Shown here piece after piece: positions 6,845 through 14,420 of a stretch of DNA of 46,197 bases. The stretch is from an uncultured Bacteroidales bacterium (GTDB taxonomy: Bacteria > Bacteroidota > Bacteroidia > Bacteroidales > Muribaculaceae). The notes under the pieces were generated by a model, which searched no databases, was not told where the DNA came from, and worked only from the letters and a program-made list of their open reading frames with translations. The stretch covers positions 1 to 46,197 of the forward strand of contig CACYRK010000033.1 of assembly GCA_902776835.1 (NCBI GenBank), read 5' to 3'. Numbering within the stretch: position 1 is the first letter of the stretch; each line of letters opens with the position of its first letter. The translations under genes were made by a program, and so were the position numbers.

Positions 6845-9800
6845 ATGAAAAAGTTTGTTTTACTAATGATGTTAGTTTGCTCCTTCGCTGTCGCGGCTTG
6901 GGCCGACGTTACTGTTACGGGGCGAATTACAGAGGCTGGCAGTGGCGAGCCGCTGATTGGTGCAACCATTCAGCCTATTGGTGCCACCACTGGCGTAGCG
7001 ACCGACTTCAATGGTGAGTTCACGCTGCGCATTCCCAACGATGTGAAAACGCTGAGAATCTCTTACATCGGCTATCAGACTCAAGAAGTCGCCGTCGCAC
7101 CCCGCGTGGATGTGGCCCTGAATGTCGAAGGAAGTATTCTCGACGATGTGGTTGTGACCGCAATGGGTATCAAACGTGAGGCTAAGTCGCTTGGTGTCTC
7201 GGCAACCCAGGTTAGGGGTGACGTGATTGCTCAAGCACGCACTAACGACATCATGTCGAGCCTTGCTGGTAAGGTCGCTGGTGTGCAAATCGGCGAATCT
7301 TCGTCCGACCCCGGTTCTTCAAAGTCGGTTGTTATCCGTGGCGTCAGTTCGCTCTCGGGTAGCAACCAACCGTTGTATATTGTTGATGGTGTGCCCCTGA
7401 ACAATACTGCTACTTTCAGTAGCGACGGTCTGAACAGTGGTTTCGACTTTGGTAACGGTGCTAACGCAGTCAACCCCAATGATGTCGAGTCGATGACAGT
7501 GCTGAAAGGCGCTGCCGCTACCGCTCTGTATGGTAGCCGTGCTGGTGCAGGTGTCATCCTGATCACCACCAAGAAGGGCTCGCAGCAGAAGGGCGTCGGT
7601 GTTGAGTACAACGGTGGTCTGCAGTGGGAGTCGGTTCTCCGCCTGCCGCAAATGCAGAACCAGTTCGGTATGGGTTGGTATGGCGACAAGACCGAGATTG
7701 AGAACGGTTCTTGGGGTCCCGCCTTCGACGGTTCGCAGCAACTCTACGGTTGGGTTTACAACAACTCGCAGAACCTGAAGTCGTATGTTCCCATCGAGAA
7801 TAACATCCGCGACTTCTTCGAGACCGGTTTCCGCTACAACAACAGCCTTTCGTTCAACGGTGCTACCGACAAGAGCACCTACTTCGTGTCGCTTTCGCAC
7901 ATCAAGGATAATGGTATTATCCCCACCAACGCCGACACCTACACCAAGTACACTGTGTCGGGACGTGGCAGCCACCGCGCTGGCAACCTCACGTTCAGCA
8001 CTTCGTTGAACTACGCTTACCAGAAGAATAACTTCGTGACCACTGGTCAGAAGACGGGTTCGATGTACAACAGCATCATGCAGACTCCTCGCGACATCTC
8101 GATCGTTGAGATGAAGGATCTGTCGAATCCGTTCAACACTCCGGGTTACTACTACACTCCTTACGGTGTGACCAACCCGTACTACATTCTCGAGAACTAT
8201 CAGAACCAGTATGAGCAGGAGCGCTTCTATGGCAATCTGCAACTGGATTATGACTTCTTGAACTACTTCAAGTTGACTTACCGCATCGGTCTCGATACCA
8301 ACACTGGCCACCGTCACTTCGGCCAGCCCAATATGTCGGCCCTGTTTGCTGGTACTCCCAACTGGGACGACGCTTTGAAGGATCTTACTGGTGAGGTTTC
8401 GCAGAGCGTACAGCGCCGTCGCGAGATCGACCAGAACCTTATGCTTACTTACGACCAGCAGGTTCTCGACGACTTGCACATCAACGCTCAACTCGGTTTC
8501 AACGGCAACGAGCGTCGCGCTAAGTCGCTGACAACTTCGGTTACCAACCTTACCATCCCCATGTGGTTCGACCTGTCGAACAGCGCCGAGATTCCTTCGG
8601 TGTCGACAAGCGAGTGGAAGCGCCGCTCACTGGCCGTTTACGGTAGTGTTGAGGCTGGATGGCGCAACATGTTGTATCTGACCCTGCAAGGCCGTAACGA
8701 CTGGTCGTCGACCCTGCCTAAGGACAACCGTTCGTACTTCTATCCCGGTGCAAGTTTGAGTTTCTTGTTTAGCGAACTCCTCAGCCAGGATATGCGCCGC
8801 ATCATCAACTTCGGTAAACTGCGCTTCGCTTGGGGCCGCACCGGTAACGATGCCGACGTTTACATGACCAACTCAGTATTTGCTCAGGCTGCCGCCGCAA
8901 CCAGTGGTTTCGGTAACGGTAGTTCGTTCCCCTTCACCAAGACCGGTACCAACGCTTACTCGCTGGGCAACGTGCTTGGTAGCCAGAACCTGAGTCCTGA
9001 GATGACCACCGAGGCCGAGGTTGGTTTGAACATGGCCTTCTTCGACAACCGTCTGTCGTTCGACGCTGCTTACTACAACCGTAACACCGACAAGCAAATC
9101 TTCTCGCTGAACATGGATCCTGCCACCGGTTACACCGCACAGAACATTAACCTCGGTAAGATTCGCAACCGTGGTGTTGAGTTGTTGGTTAACGTAACTC
9201 CGGTGCTCGTTGGTGACTTCCGTTGGGATTTGACCTGGAACTACACCAAGAACAAGAGTAAGGTGATCAGCCTGCCCGAGGAACTCGGCGGCATCGCTAC
9301 TATCTACGGTCTGAGCGGCGGCACAAGCCTCTACGCTATCGAGGGCTATCCTCTGGGCGTGTTCAAGGCTTATGTTCCCCAAATGACCACCGATGGCAAG
9401 ATCATCTGCGACAACAAGGGTCTCCCCATTTCTAACAGCGAGCAGCAAATCGTTGGCAGCATGAACTACAAGTACCTGATGGGCTTTGGTACCACCTTAA
9501 GTTACAAGGGCGTCAGCCTGACTGCTAACCTCGACATCCGTCATGGTGGCATGCTCTACTCGCGCACCAAGGACATCTCGTTCTTCACCGGTAACTCGAT
9601 TGAGACGGCTTACAACAGCCGTAACCCGTTCATCGTTCCTAACTCGGTAGTCGCTACTACCGCCGACGATGGCTCTACAGTGTATGTTGAGAACACCACT
9701 CCGCTCGATGAGACTGCAATCTTCACTTACTGGGATGCAGGTGGTGCTATGCTCGACCGCGCTTTCTTGGTCGACAAGAGTTATGTGAAACTGCGTTCGG

Positions 9801-10027
9801 TTGTACTCAGTTGGCAACTCCCCAGCCAGTGGTTGGCTAAGACCTTCCTCACTGGTGTAACTCTGTCAGCCTTCGGTAACAACCTGTTCTTGTGGACTCC
9901 GAAGAGCAATACCTTCATCGATCCTGAGGTTACCACCTTCGGTAACGACCTCGAGGGTAACTACGGTGAGTACTCGGCTAACCCGAGTTCGCGCAAGTTT
10001 GGTTTCAACGTGCAGGTTAAATTCTAA
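6845..10027 (+). CDS. SusC/RagA family TonB-dependent outer-membrane transporter (1060 aa)
   Basis: Signal peptide at residues 1-20, ending in AAWA. A carboxypeptidase-regulatory-like domain (VTVTGRITEAGSGEPLIGA) covers about residues 21-107, then a TonB-box-like stretch (DDVVVTAMG). A plug domain follows with VIRGVSSLSGSNQPLYIVDG and the SusC-type ALYGSRAGAGVILITTKKG, then a long beta-barrel ending in a terminal phenylalanine. It imports substrates handed over by the SusD-like lid encoded 18 bp downstream. The ATG at 6845 gives a standard MKK signal peptide; a GTG at 6839 is the alternative. The gene order susC-susD-DUF5012-lipid-binding lipoprotein matches the Bacteroides thetaiotaomicron BT2264-BT2261 type, known from structural work (from memory) to bind oligopeptides. 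Peptide rather than glycan import is therefore likely, but inferred. Confidence 0.95.
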   Translation: MKKFVLLMMLVCSFAVAAWADVTVTGRITEAGSGEPLIGATIQPIGATTGVATDFNGEFTLRIPNDVKTLRISYIGYQTQEVAVAPRVDVALNVEGSILDDVVVTAMGIKREAKSLGVSATQVRGDVIAQARTNDIMSSLAGKVAGVQIGESSSDPGSSKSVVIRGVSSLSGSNQPLYIVDGVPLNNTATFSSDGLNSGFDFGNGANAVNPNDVESMTVLKGAAATALYGSRAGAGVILITTKKGSQQKGVGVEYNGGLQWESVLRLPQMQNQFGMGWYGDKTEIENGSWGPAFDGSQQLYGWVYNNSQNLKSYVPIENNIRDFFETGFRYNNSLSFNGATDKSTYFVSLSHIKDNGIIPTNADTYTKYTVSGRGSHRAGNLTFSTSLNYAYQKNNFVTTGQKTGSMYNSIMQTPRDISIVEMKDLSNPFNTPGYYYTPYGVTNPYYILENYQNQYEQERFYGNLQLDYDFLNYFKLTYRIGLDTNTGHRHFGQPNMSALFAGTPNWDDALKDLTGEVSQSVQRRREIDQNLMLTYDQQVLDDLHINAQLGFNGNERRAKSLTTSVTNLTIPMWFDLSNSAEIPSVSTSEWKRRSLAVYGSVEAGWRNMLYLTLQGRNDWSSTLPKDNRSYFYPGASLSFLFSELLSQDMRRIINFGKLRFAWGRTGNDADVYMTNSVFAQAAAATSGFGNGSSFPFTKTGTNAYSLGNVLGSQNLSPEMTTEAEVGLNMAFFDNRLSFDAAYYNRNTDKQIFSLNMDPATGYTAQNINLGKIRNRGVELLVNVTPVLVGDFRWDLTWNYTKNKSKVISLPEELGGIATIYGLSGGTSLYAIEGYPLGVFKAYVPQMTTDGKIICDNKGLPISNSEQQIVGSMNYKYLMGFGTTLSYKGVSLTANLDIRHGGMLYSRTKDISFFTGNSIETAYNSRNPFIVPNSVVATTADDGSTVYVENTTPLDETAIFTYWDAGGAMLDRAFLVDKSYVKLRSVVLSWQLPSQWLAKTFLTGVTLSAFGNNLFLWTPKSNTFIDPEVTTFGNDLEGNYGEYSANPSSRKFGFNVQVKF

Positions 10028-10045
10028 TCAAAAGCGAAGATAGAT

Positions 10046-11530
10046 ATGAAAAAGATATATTTATTATTGACCGTTGCAGCAGTGTTGTGCTTGTCGTCGT
10101 GCAATCTTGACATCAACGACAACCCCAACTTCCCCAGTAACAACGACGTCACCCCTGACCTCGTGTTCCCTGCTGCTGAGAATGCTATTGCCACTGCCGT
10201 GGGCGACCAGATGTTTAACTATGGTGGCTTCTTTGCTCAGTACTTTGAGCAGCGCCCCGAGGCAAATCAGTATAACGACGAGGCTGAACTCAACCTCGAT
10301 GAGTCGAAAGACCTGTTCAACCGCTGCTACCGCACGCTCTACGCCGGCGCACTGGCCGACCTGAAGAACGTGATGGACCGCACCGAGAACAAGAGCGACC
10401 TCTTTGCTTGCACCGTGATGCGTGCTTATGCTTTCCAAATCCTCGTTGACAACCTGGATCAGGTGCCTTACACCGAGGCTCTCCAAGGTAGTGCCAACTC
10501 GCAACCGAAGTGGGATGCTGGTCAAGAGGTTTACGAAGGCGTGCTCGCTGAGATTGATGCTGCTGAGGCCGCACTTGACGGCGAACTGATGACTCTTACC
10601 GATCCCATGCTCAACAAGAGTGTTGATGCTTGGAAGGGCTTCGCTAACGCACTGCGTCTGCGCATGTACCTCCGCCTGATCGACGGTGGCATCAACGCAA
10701 GCACCTATCAGGCTAAGGCTGTGGCTCTCGTTCAGGCCAACAACTTCTTCACTGGCAATGTCGCTTGGGACGTTTACAGCCCGTCGGAGGGTCAGTTCAA
10801 CCCCTGGTACGATGTTGCTCGTGCACTCGGTACCAAGAACCACGTGGCTGCTTACCCCATCGTAAGTTACTACACCGCTACCAACGACCCGCGTATGGCT
10901 TACGTCATCATGAAGGCTGAGGCTACCGGCGACTACGTTGGTCAGATTCCTGGCGCAAAGACCATCTATAAGGATTGGGGCGTTGACTGGAAGAACAAAG
11001 ACGTGAGCGCTATCGACTATACTCCGGTAATGGCCGCTCCCATCTATCTGTTTACCCAGAGTGAACTCCAGTTCCTCATCGCTGAGACTCAGATGCGCTG
11101 GGGCAACAAGGCTGCTGCCAAGGCTGCTTACGAGGCTGGTGTCGCTGCCGACTTCGCTTCGCGTGGCATCGCTGTGGGTGGCTTCCTGGCTCAACCTCAG
11201 GTTAATTGGGATGCTCAGGCAAGCGACGCTGCTCGCCTGAAACTGATCTACATGCAGAAGTGGGCTGCTCTCTTCATGCGCGACCATATGGAGGCATGGA
11301 GTGAGGTGCGCCGTACCGACGTTCCTACCACTTGCGCGGCTACTGCAAAGCAAATCTATCAGGATGGCACAGTCTATGAGCCTGGTCAGATGATTGTTCC
11401 CGCTCGTAACTTCATCGTTGCTGGCGGCCTTTGCAAGCGCGTTCCTTATCCAAGTACTGCTCGTCAACTCAACAAGAACACTCCCGCCGAGAAACTGCTC
11501 AGCGACCGCGTGTTCTGGGATGCCAAGTAA
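10046..11530 (+). CDS. SusD/RagB family nutrient-binding lipoprotein (494 aa)
   Basis: The lipobox LSSC places the lipidated cysteine at residue 19; acidic residues soon after it (NLDIND) fit the Bacteroidetes surface-export signal. The sequence after it (NPNFPSNNDVTPDLVFPAAENAIA) and its TPR-like helical body match the SusD-like_2 branch, which is common in non-glycan SusCD pairs. It should cap the SusC barrel on the cell surface and capture substrate. It lies 18 bp after susC and 44 bp before the DUF5012 gene, within one operon. No carbohydrate-active enzyme, sulfatase or peptidase gene is in the operon, so this is not a classic polysaccharide utilisation locus. Confidence 0.93.
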   Translation: MKKIYLLLTVAAVLCLSSCNLDINDNPNFPSNNDVTPDLVFPAAENAIATAVGDQMFNYGGFFAQYFEQRPEANQYNDEAELNLDESKDLFNRCYRTLYAGALADLKNVMDRTENKSDLFACTVMRAYAFQILVDNLDQVPYTEALQGSANSQPKWDAGQEVYEGVLAEIDAAEAALDGELMTLTDPMLNKSVDAWKGFANALRLRMYLRLIDGGINASTYQAKAVALVQANNFFTGNVAWDVYSPSEGQFNPWYDVARALGTKNHVAAYPIVSYYTATNDPRMAYVIMKAEATGDYVGQIPGAKTIYKDWGVDWKNKDVSAIDYTPVMAAPIYLFTQSELQFLIAETQMRWGNKAAAKAAYEAGVAADFASRGIAVGGFLAQPQVNWDAQASDAARLKLIYMQKWAALFMRDHMEAWSEVRRTDVPTTCAATAKQIYQDGTVYEPGQMIVPARNFIVAGGLCKRVPYPSTARQLNKNTPAEKLLSDRVFWDAK

Positions 11531-11574
11531 TTGTGATTCGCAAGAATGTAGTAACAATTAAAATTTGAATAGTT

Positions 11575-12342
11575 ATGAAGAAAGTATATTTATTTGGTCT
11601 GATTATGGGCTTGGCTTTGGTGGGACTCACTTCGTGTAACGACGATGAAGACCAACTGACCGACTCTCGCTTGACCAACTATGCAGTGCTTGAACTGCAG
11701 GGCGACGAGTTCATGCCCGTAGCATTAGGCTCAAGTTTCGTTGACCCAGGTTGCAAGGCAACTCTCGGTGGCGAAGACTTCACCGCTAACGTGCAGGCTA
11801 TTGGCGCAAGCGATGTCGACCCCAATACTGTGGGTTTCTACGACATTACTTACGTGGCTACCAACCCCGATGGCTACCAGGCTACGGCAAGCCGCACCGT
11901 GTGTGTCTATGACCCCAGCGTGACCCTTGACATGTCGGGTACTTACAACGTCGATATGGAAGCCACTCTCTATGGCAAGCCCACTGGTACTCGCGTGACT
12001 TTTGCTAACCGTGCTGCTTACTACGGCAACACCACTCAGTGCACCGACATTGAGTTCACCAAGATTCTCCCTGGCGTGTACGCTTGCAACGACTTGTTCG
12101 GACACTGGTACAACCAGATTCGTGGTTATGGCGCAAGTTATGGCTCGCGCTATGACATGACAGGTTATGTAAGCCTTGACAACGAAGGCAACATCGAACT
12201 GCTCGACAGTTATGTGCAGGGTTGGGGCGACGGCCTTGACTACATCAAGAATGGTAAGTATGACGAGGCTGCTGGTACAGTGTCTTACTTCATGTCGTAT
12301 GCTTCGGCTATCTATATTGACCTGGTGATGAACAAACAGTAA
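11575..12342 (+). CDS. DUF5012 / BT_2262-like surface lipoprotein (255 aa)
   Basis: Lipobox LTSC with the cysteine at residue 21, followed by NDDED, an acidic surface-export signal. Residues ~35-115 form an Ig-like DUF5011/5012 domain (GSSFVDPGCKATLGGEDFTANV, then VDPNTVGFYDITYVATNPDG) that ends in a typical RTVCVYD strand. The C-terminal half (residues ~118-255) is a beta-rich domain beginning SGTYNVDMEATLYG and rich in glycine and tyrosine. Third gene of the susCD operon. In the related B. thetaiotaomicron complex the equivalent lipoprotein is an accessory surface subunit, so a supporting role in substrate capture is likely here. Confidence 0.82.
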   Translation: MKKVYLFGLIMGLALVGLTSCNDDEDQLTDSRLTNYAVLELQGDEFMPVALGSSFVDPGCKATLGGEDFTANVQAIGASDVDPNTVGFYDITYVATNPDGYQATASRTVCVYDPSVTLDMSGTYNVDMEATLYGKPTGTRVTFANRAAYYGNTTQCTDIEFTKILPGVYACNDLFGHWYNQIRGYGASYGSRYDMTGYVSLDNEGNIELLDSYVQGWGDGLDYIKNGKYDEAAGTVSYFMSYASAIYIDLVMNKQ

Positions 12343-12361
12343 TTTAAATCGACACATGATT

Positions 12362-12862
12362 ATGAAAAAATATATTTCATTATTCGTAGTTGCGCTGGTG
12401 ATTAGTTTAGGCTTCGCTTCGTGCAACGTTGAGACTGATGAGCCCGCTGGCGGCACTGCCGTCGAGAAGATGGCTGGACACTGGGTTGTGCAAGTTGACG
12501 TTATCGATAACGGCCAGGTGATTGAGGATCCTAATGGCCTTGGCCTCTGGGACATGTATACCTACAACACCGCTGCCGACGAGAGCGACAAGATGTGGCT
12601 CAGCGATGGTAACCACTTCTGGGGTTACCAGGTGAAGGTTCCCATCAACCTGAACGCTCAGACTTTTGCTTGTGAACATGTCTTCATGTACAATGATGGC
12701 GATGAGGACCAGTTCCTCACCATCACCGACGGTAAGGTTGTGCCCAATGGCGGCGTGAACGTCAATGGCAAGCCCACCGACTCGATTGAGTACAAGATTG
12801 AGTTTACCGACGATCCCGGAACCATCTATTACATCCACGGTGTACGCTACGCCGGATTCTAA
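12362..12862 (+). CDS. Lipid-binding (Lipid_bd) family surface lipoprotein (166 aa)
   Basis: Lipobox FASC with cysteine at residue 21, then NVETDE. The mature part reads as a small beta-barrel or sandwich: AGHWVVQVDVIDNGQVIED, then DMYTYNTAADESDKMWLSD, ending IYYIHGVRYAGF. These are hallmarks of the 'putative lipid-binding hydrolase' family (BT_2261 type). The family name does not establish lipid binding. It is the last gene of the susCD operon and is followed by two hairpins (12894-12913 and 12947-12979). I use the ATG at 12362; a second ATG two codons upstream at 12356 would only add MI. Confidence 0.8.
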   Translation: MKKYISLFVVALVISLGFASCNVETDEPAGGTAVEKMAGHWVVQVDVIDNGQVIEDPNGLGLWDMYTYNTAADESDKMWLSDGNHFWGYQVKVPINLNAQTFACEHVFMYNDGDEDQFLTITDGKVVPNGGVNVNGKPTDSIEYKIEFTDDPGTIYYIHGVRYAGF

Positions 12863-12893
12863 GACGGTTCACTGTTAGGCAACAATGGTGCGC

Positions 12894-12913
12894 GGGCCTG
12901 CACCCGCAGGCCC
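12894..12913 (+). terminator. Hairpin after the susCD operon
   Basis: GGGCCTGC (12894-12901) pairs perfectly with GCAGGCCC (12906-12913) around the loop ACCC. A T-run appears only about 20 bp later. Confidence 0.55.
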
Positions 12914-12946
12914 TGCACATTGCAATACCACAGTTTTTTGAGTGAG

Positions 12947-12979
12947 AATGCGCTTCCTGCTTTCAGGGAGCGCATTTTC
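12947..12979 (+). terminator. Intrinsic terminator of the susCD operon
   Basis: AATGCGCTTCCTG (12947-12959) pairs with CAGGGAGCGCATT (12964-12976), 13 bp with one G-U pair, over a 4-nt loop, followed by TTT. An ORF extension of the next gene runs through it, which argues for the later ATG at 13056 for that gene. Confidence 0.75.
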
Positions 12980-13055
12980 AGTTAATGATGGGGAGAAACC
13001 TTGTGGCATGATTTTTGCACCACGTACACTTTGTAATTCAATAATTGATAAGGAA

Positions 13056-13751
13056 ATGAATAGAATTATTGCTCTTGCCGCTGCAGGCGTGACAACCTTG
13101 GCTATGGCGGCACATTGCCAGCCTGACGCCGCGCCGGCCGACACGACGATTCGCGTCAATGGCAACATCGAGGTGGCTGTCGCCGGAAGCGACTCCACGA
13201 TAACCATCTACGAAAACTCGGCCACCGACGGCCGCCGACCCATCCTCACGGTGCAGCGCGACGTCGACCTGGACGCCGAGGCCAGCGACGGCCGCTTTGT
13301 GATTAGCGGCGACCTGAACGCGCTGGGCGACGCCCTAAAGCGATGGGTGGAGCGCGGAGCGGCAGGACTGGAGAAGTTGGGGCGCAGCCTGGAGGAGATT
13401 TTCGACCCCGAAGCCCTCGAAGAACTCGGCGAGGAACTGGGCAACGTAGTCACCATTGGCGATGTGGAGATTGATGTCGACGATACCGACATCACCACCA
13501 ACACCGAGTGGCTCAACGCTTTTCAGCGCCATCGCACAGCCTATGAGCGCGCTGCGGCAGCAAAACTGAGTTCGTCGATGACGCGTCAGGCCACAGCAAT
13601 CGTCGAGTTGTGCAAGGCCGACAAGGCAAAGCGCCTGCTCACCGCACATGAGCGCAAACTGTGTGTCGACGTAATCAAGCAACTGAAAAAGAAAGGCTCC
13701 GACAAGTTGGCAAACGGCCTGCTCGATGAAGCGATGAATTACCTAAAGTGA
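13056..13751 (+). CDS. Exported protein of unknown function (231 aa)
   Basis: Starts MNRIIALAAAGVTTLAMAAHC, a signal peptide; AGGA stands five bases before the ATG at 13056. The N-terminal mature part is beta-rich (VAVAGSDSTITIYENSATDG, RDVDLDAEASDGRFVISGDL). Helices follow (residues ~90-135), with a very acidic stretch EALEELGEELGN that leads into VEIDVDDTDI. The C-terminal third is a helical domain with SSSMTRQATAIVELCKADK and RLLTAHERKLCVDVIKQLKKKG. I do not recognise a family. The DUF218 gene starts 7 bp downstream, so the two are translationally close and probably co-transcribed. Confidence 0.75.
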   Translation: MNRIIALAAAGVTTLAMAAHCQPDAAPADTTIRVNGNIEVAVAGSDSTITIYENSATDGRRPILTVQRDVDLDAEASDGRFVISGDLNALGDALKRWVERGAAGLEKLGRSLEEIFDPEALEELGEELGNVVTIGDVEIDVDDTDITTNTEWLNAFQRHRTAYERAAAAKLSSSMTRQATAIVELCKADKAKRLLTAHERKLCVDVIKQLKKKGSDKLANGLLDEAMNYLK

Positions 13752-13758
13752 CGCTGAT

Positions 13759-14355
13759 TTGAAACGAAAAGTGCTTTATGGCGTCGTGATCGCTACGGTG
13801 CTTGCCGTAGCGGTTGCGACGTGTTGTGATTTTATGGTGAGCGGAGCAGCCCGCAGTCGCACCTACGACAGCATCGACAATGTGCCGCACCGCACCACGG
13901 CGCTGCTGCTCGGCACAGGCCCAGTGAGCCGGTGGGGTGGGCCAAACCGTTATTACTACACGCGCATCGAGGCTGCCGCCGAGTTATATAAGGCAGGGAA
14001 AATCGACTCGATAATCGTGAGTGGGGCCCGTAGGGGCGACTATGATGAGCCGAGCATGATGATTGCCGACCTGGTGGCCCGTGGCGTGCCTGACACACGC
14101 TGCGTGCCCGACTATGAGGGCCACACCACTCGGCACTCGGTGGAGCACGCCACCCGAGTGTTTCATGCCGACTCAGTGCTGCTGATTTCGCAACGGTTTC
14201 ACAACGAGCGCGCCCTGTACATGGCGCGTGACTGCGGTGTCGACGCAATAGCCTATAACGCCGGCAATTATTACGGCTCCATGCCCCGGATTATCTACCA
14301 ATGGTCGCGCGAGCGCATCTCGCGCATCAAGGCCGTGGCCCAAACCCTTCTTTAG
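13759..14355 (+). CDS. DUF218 / SanA-YdcF-like envelope protein (198 aa)
   Basis: An N-terminal hydrophobic segment (residues ~6-25) anchors or exports the protein. The DUF218 core follows: TALLLGTGPVSRWGG with RYYYTRIEAAAELYKAGKID, then SIIVSGARRGDYDEPSMM, then CVPDYEGHTTRHSVEHA and VLLISQRFHNERALYMAR. These are the conserved strand-loop-helix blocks of SanA/ElyC/YdcF proteins, which are linked to envelope integrity and vancomycin sensitivity; their biochemical activity is unsettled. The only start that retains the membrane segment is TTG at 13759, 7 bp after the previous stop codon. Compact length fits the SanA branch. Confidence 0.85.
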   Translation: MKRKVLYGVVIATVLAVAVATCCDFMVSGAARSRTYDSIDNVPHRTTALLLGTGPVSRWGGPNRYYYTRIEAAAELYKAGKIDSIIVSGARRGDYDEPSMMIADLVARGVPDTRCVPDYEGHTTRHSVEHATRVFHADSVLLISQRFHNERALYMARDCGVDAIAYNAGNYYGSMPRIIYQWSRERISRIKAVAQTLL

Positions 14356-14363
14356 CCTTTCAA

Positions 14364-14420
14364 AAAACTATAGGAATTCTAGAAAATCTAGTTATTCTAG
14401 AAAATCAAGAAATTCTATAG
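14364..14420. terminator. AT-rich palindromic region between convergent genes
   Basis: CTATAGGAATT (14368-14378) is mirrored by AATTCTATAG (14411-14420), with further CTAG repeats inside. The right arm contains the feoAB stop codon. It may act as a bidirectional terminator between the DUF218 gene and feoAB; the stem is weak. Confidence 0.4.

Noticed and set aside
12942..13055. Upstream extension of the exported protein at 13056
   Set aside because: It reads through the susCD operon terminator and would hide the signal peptide.
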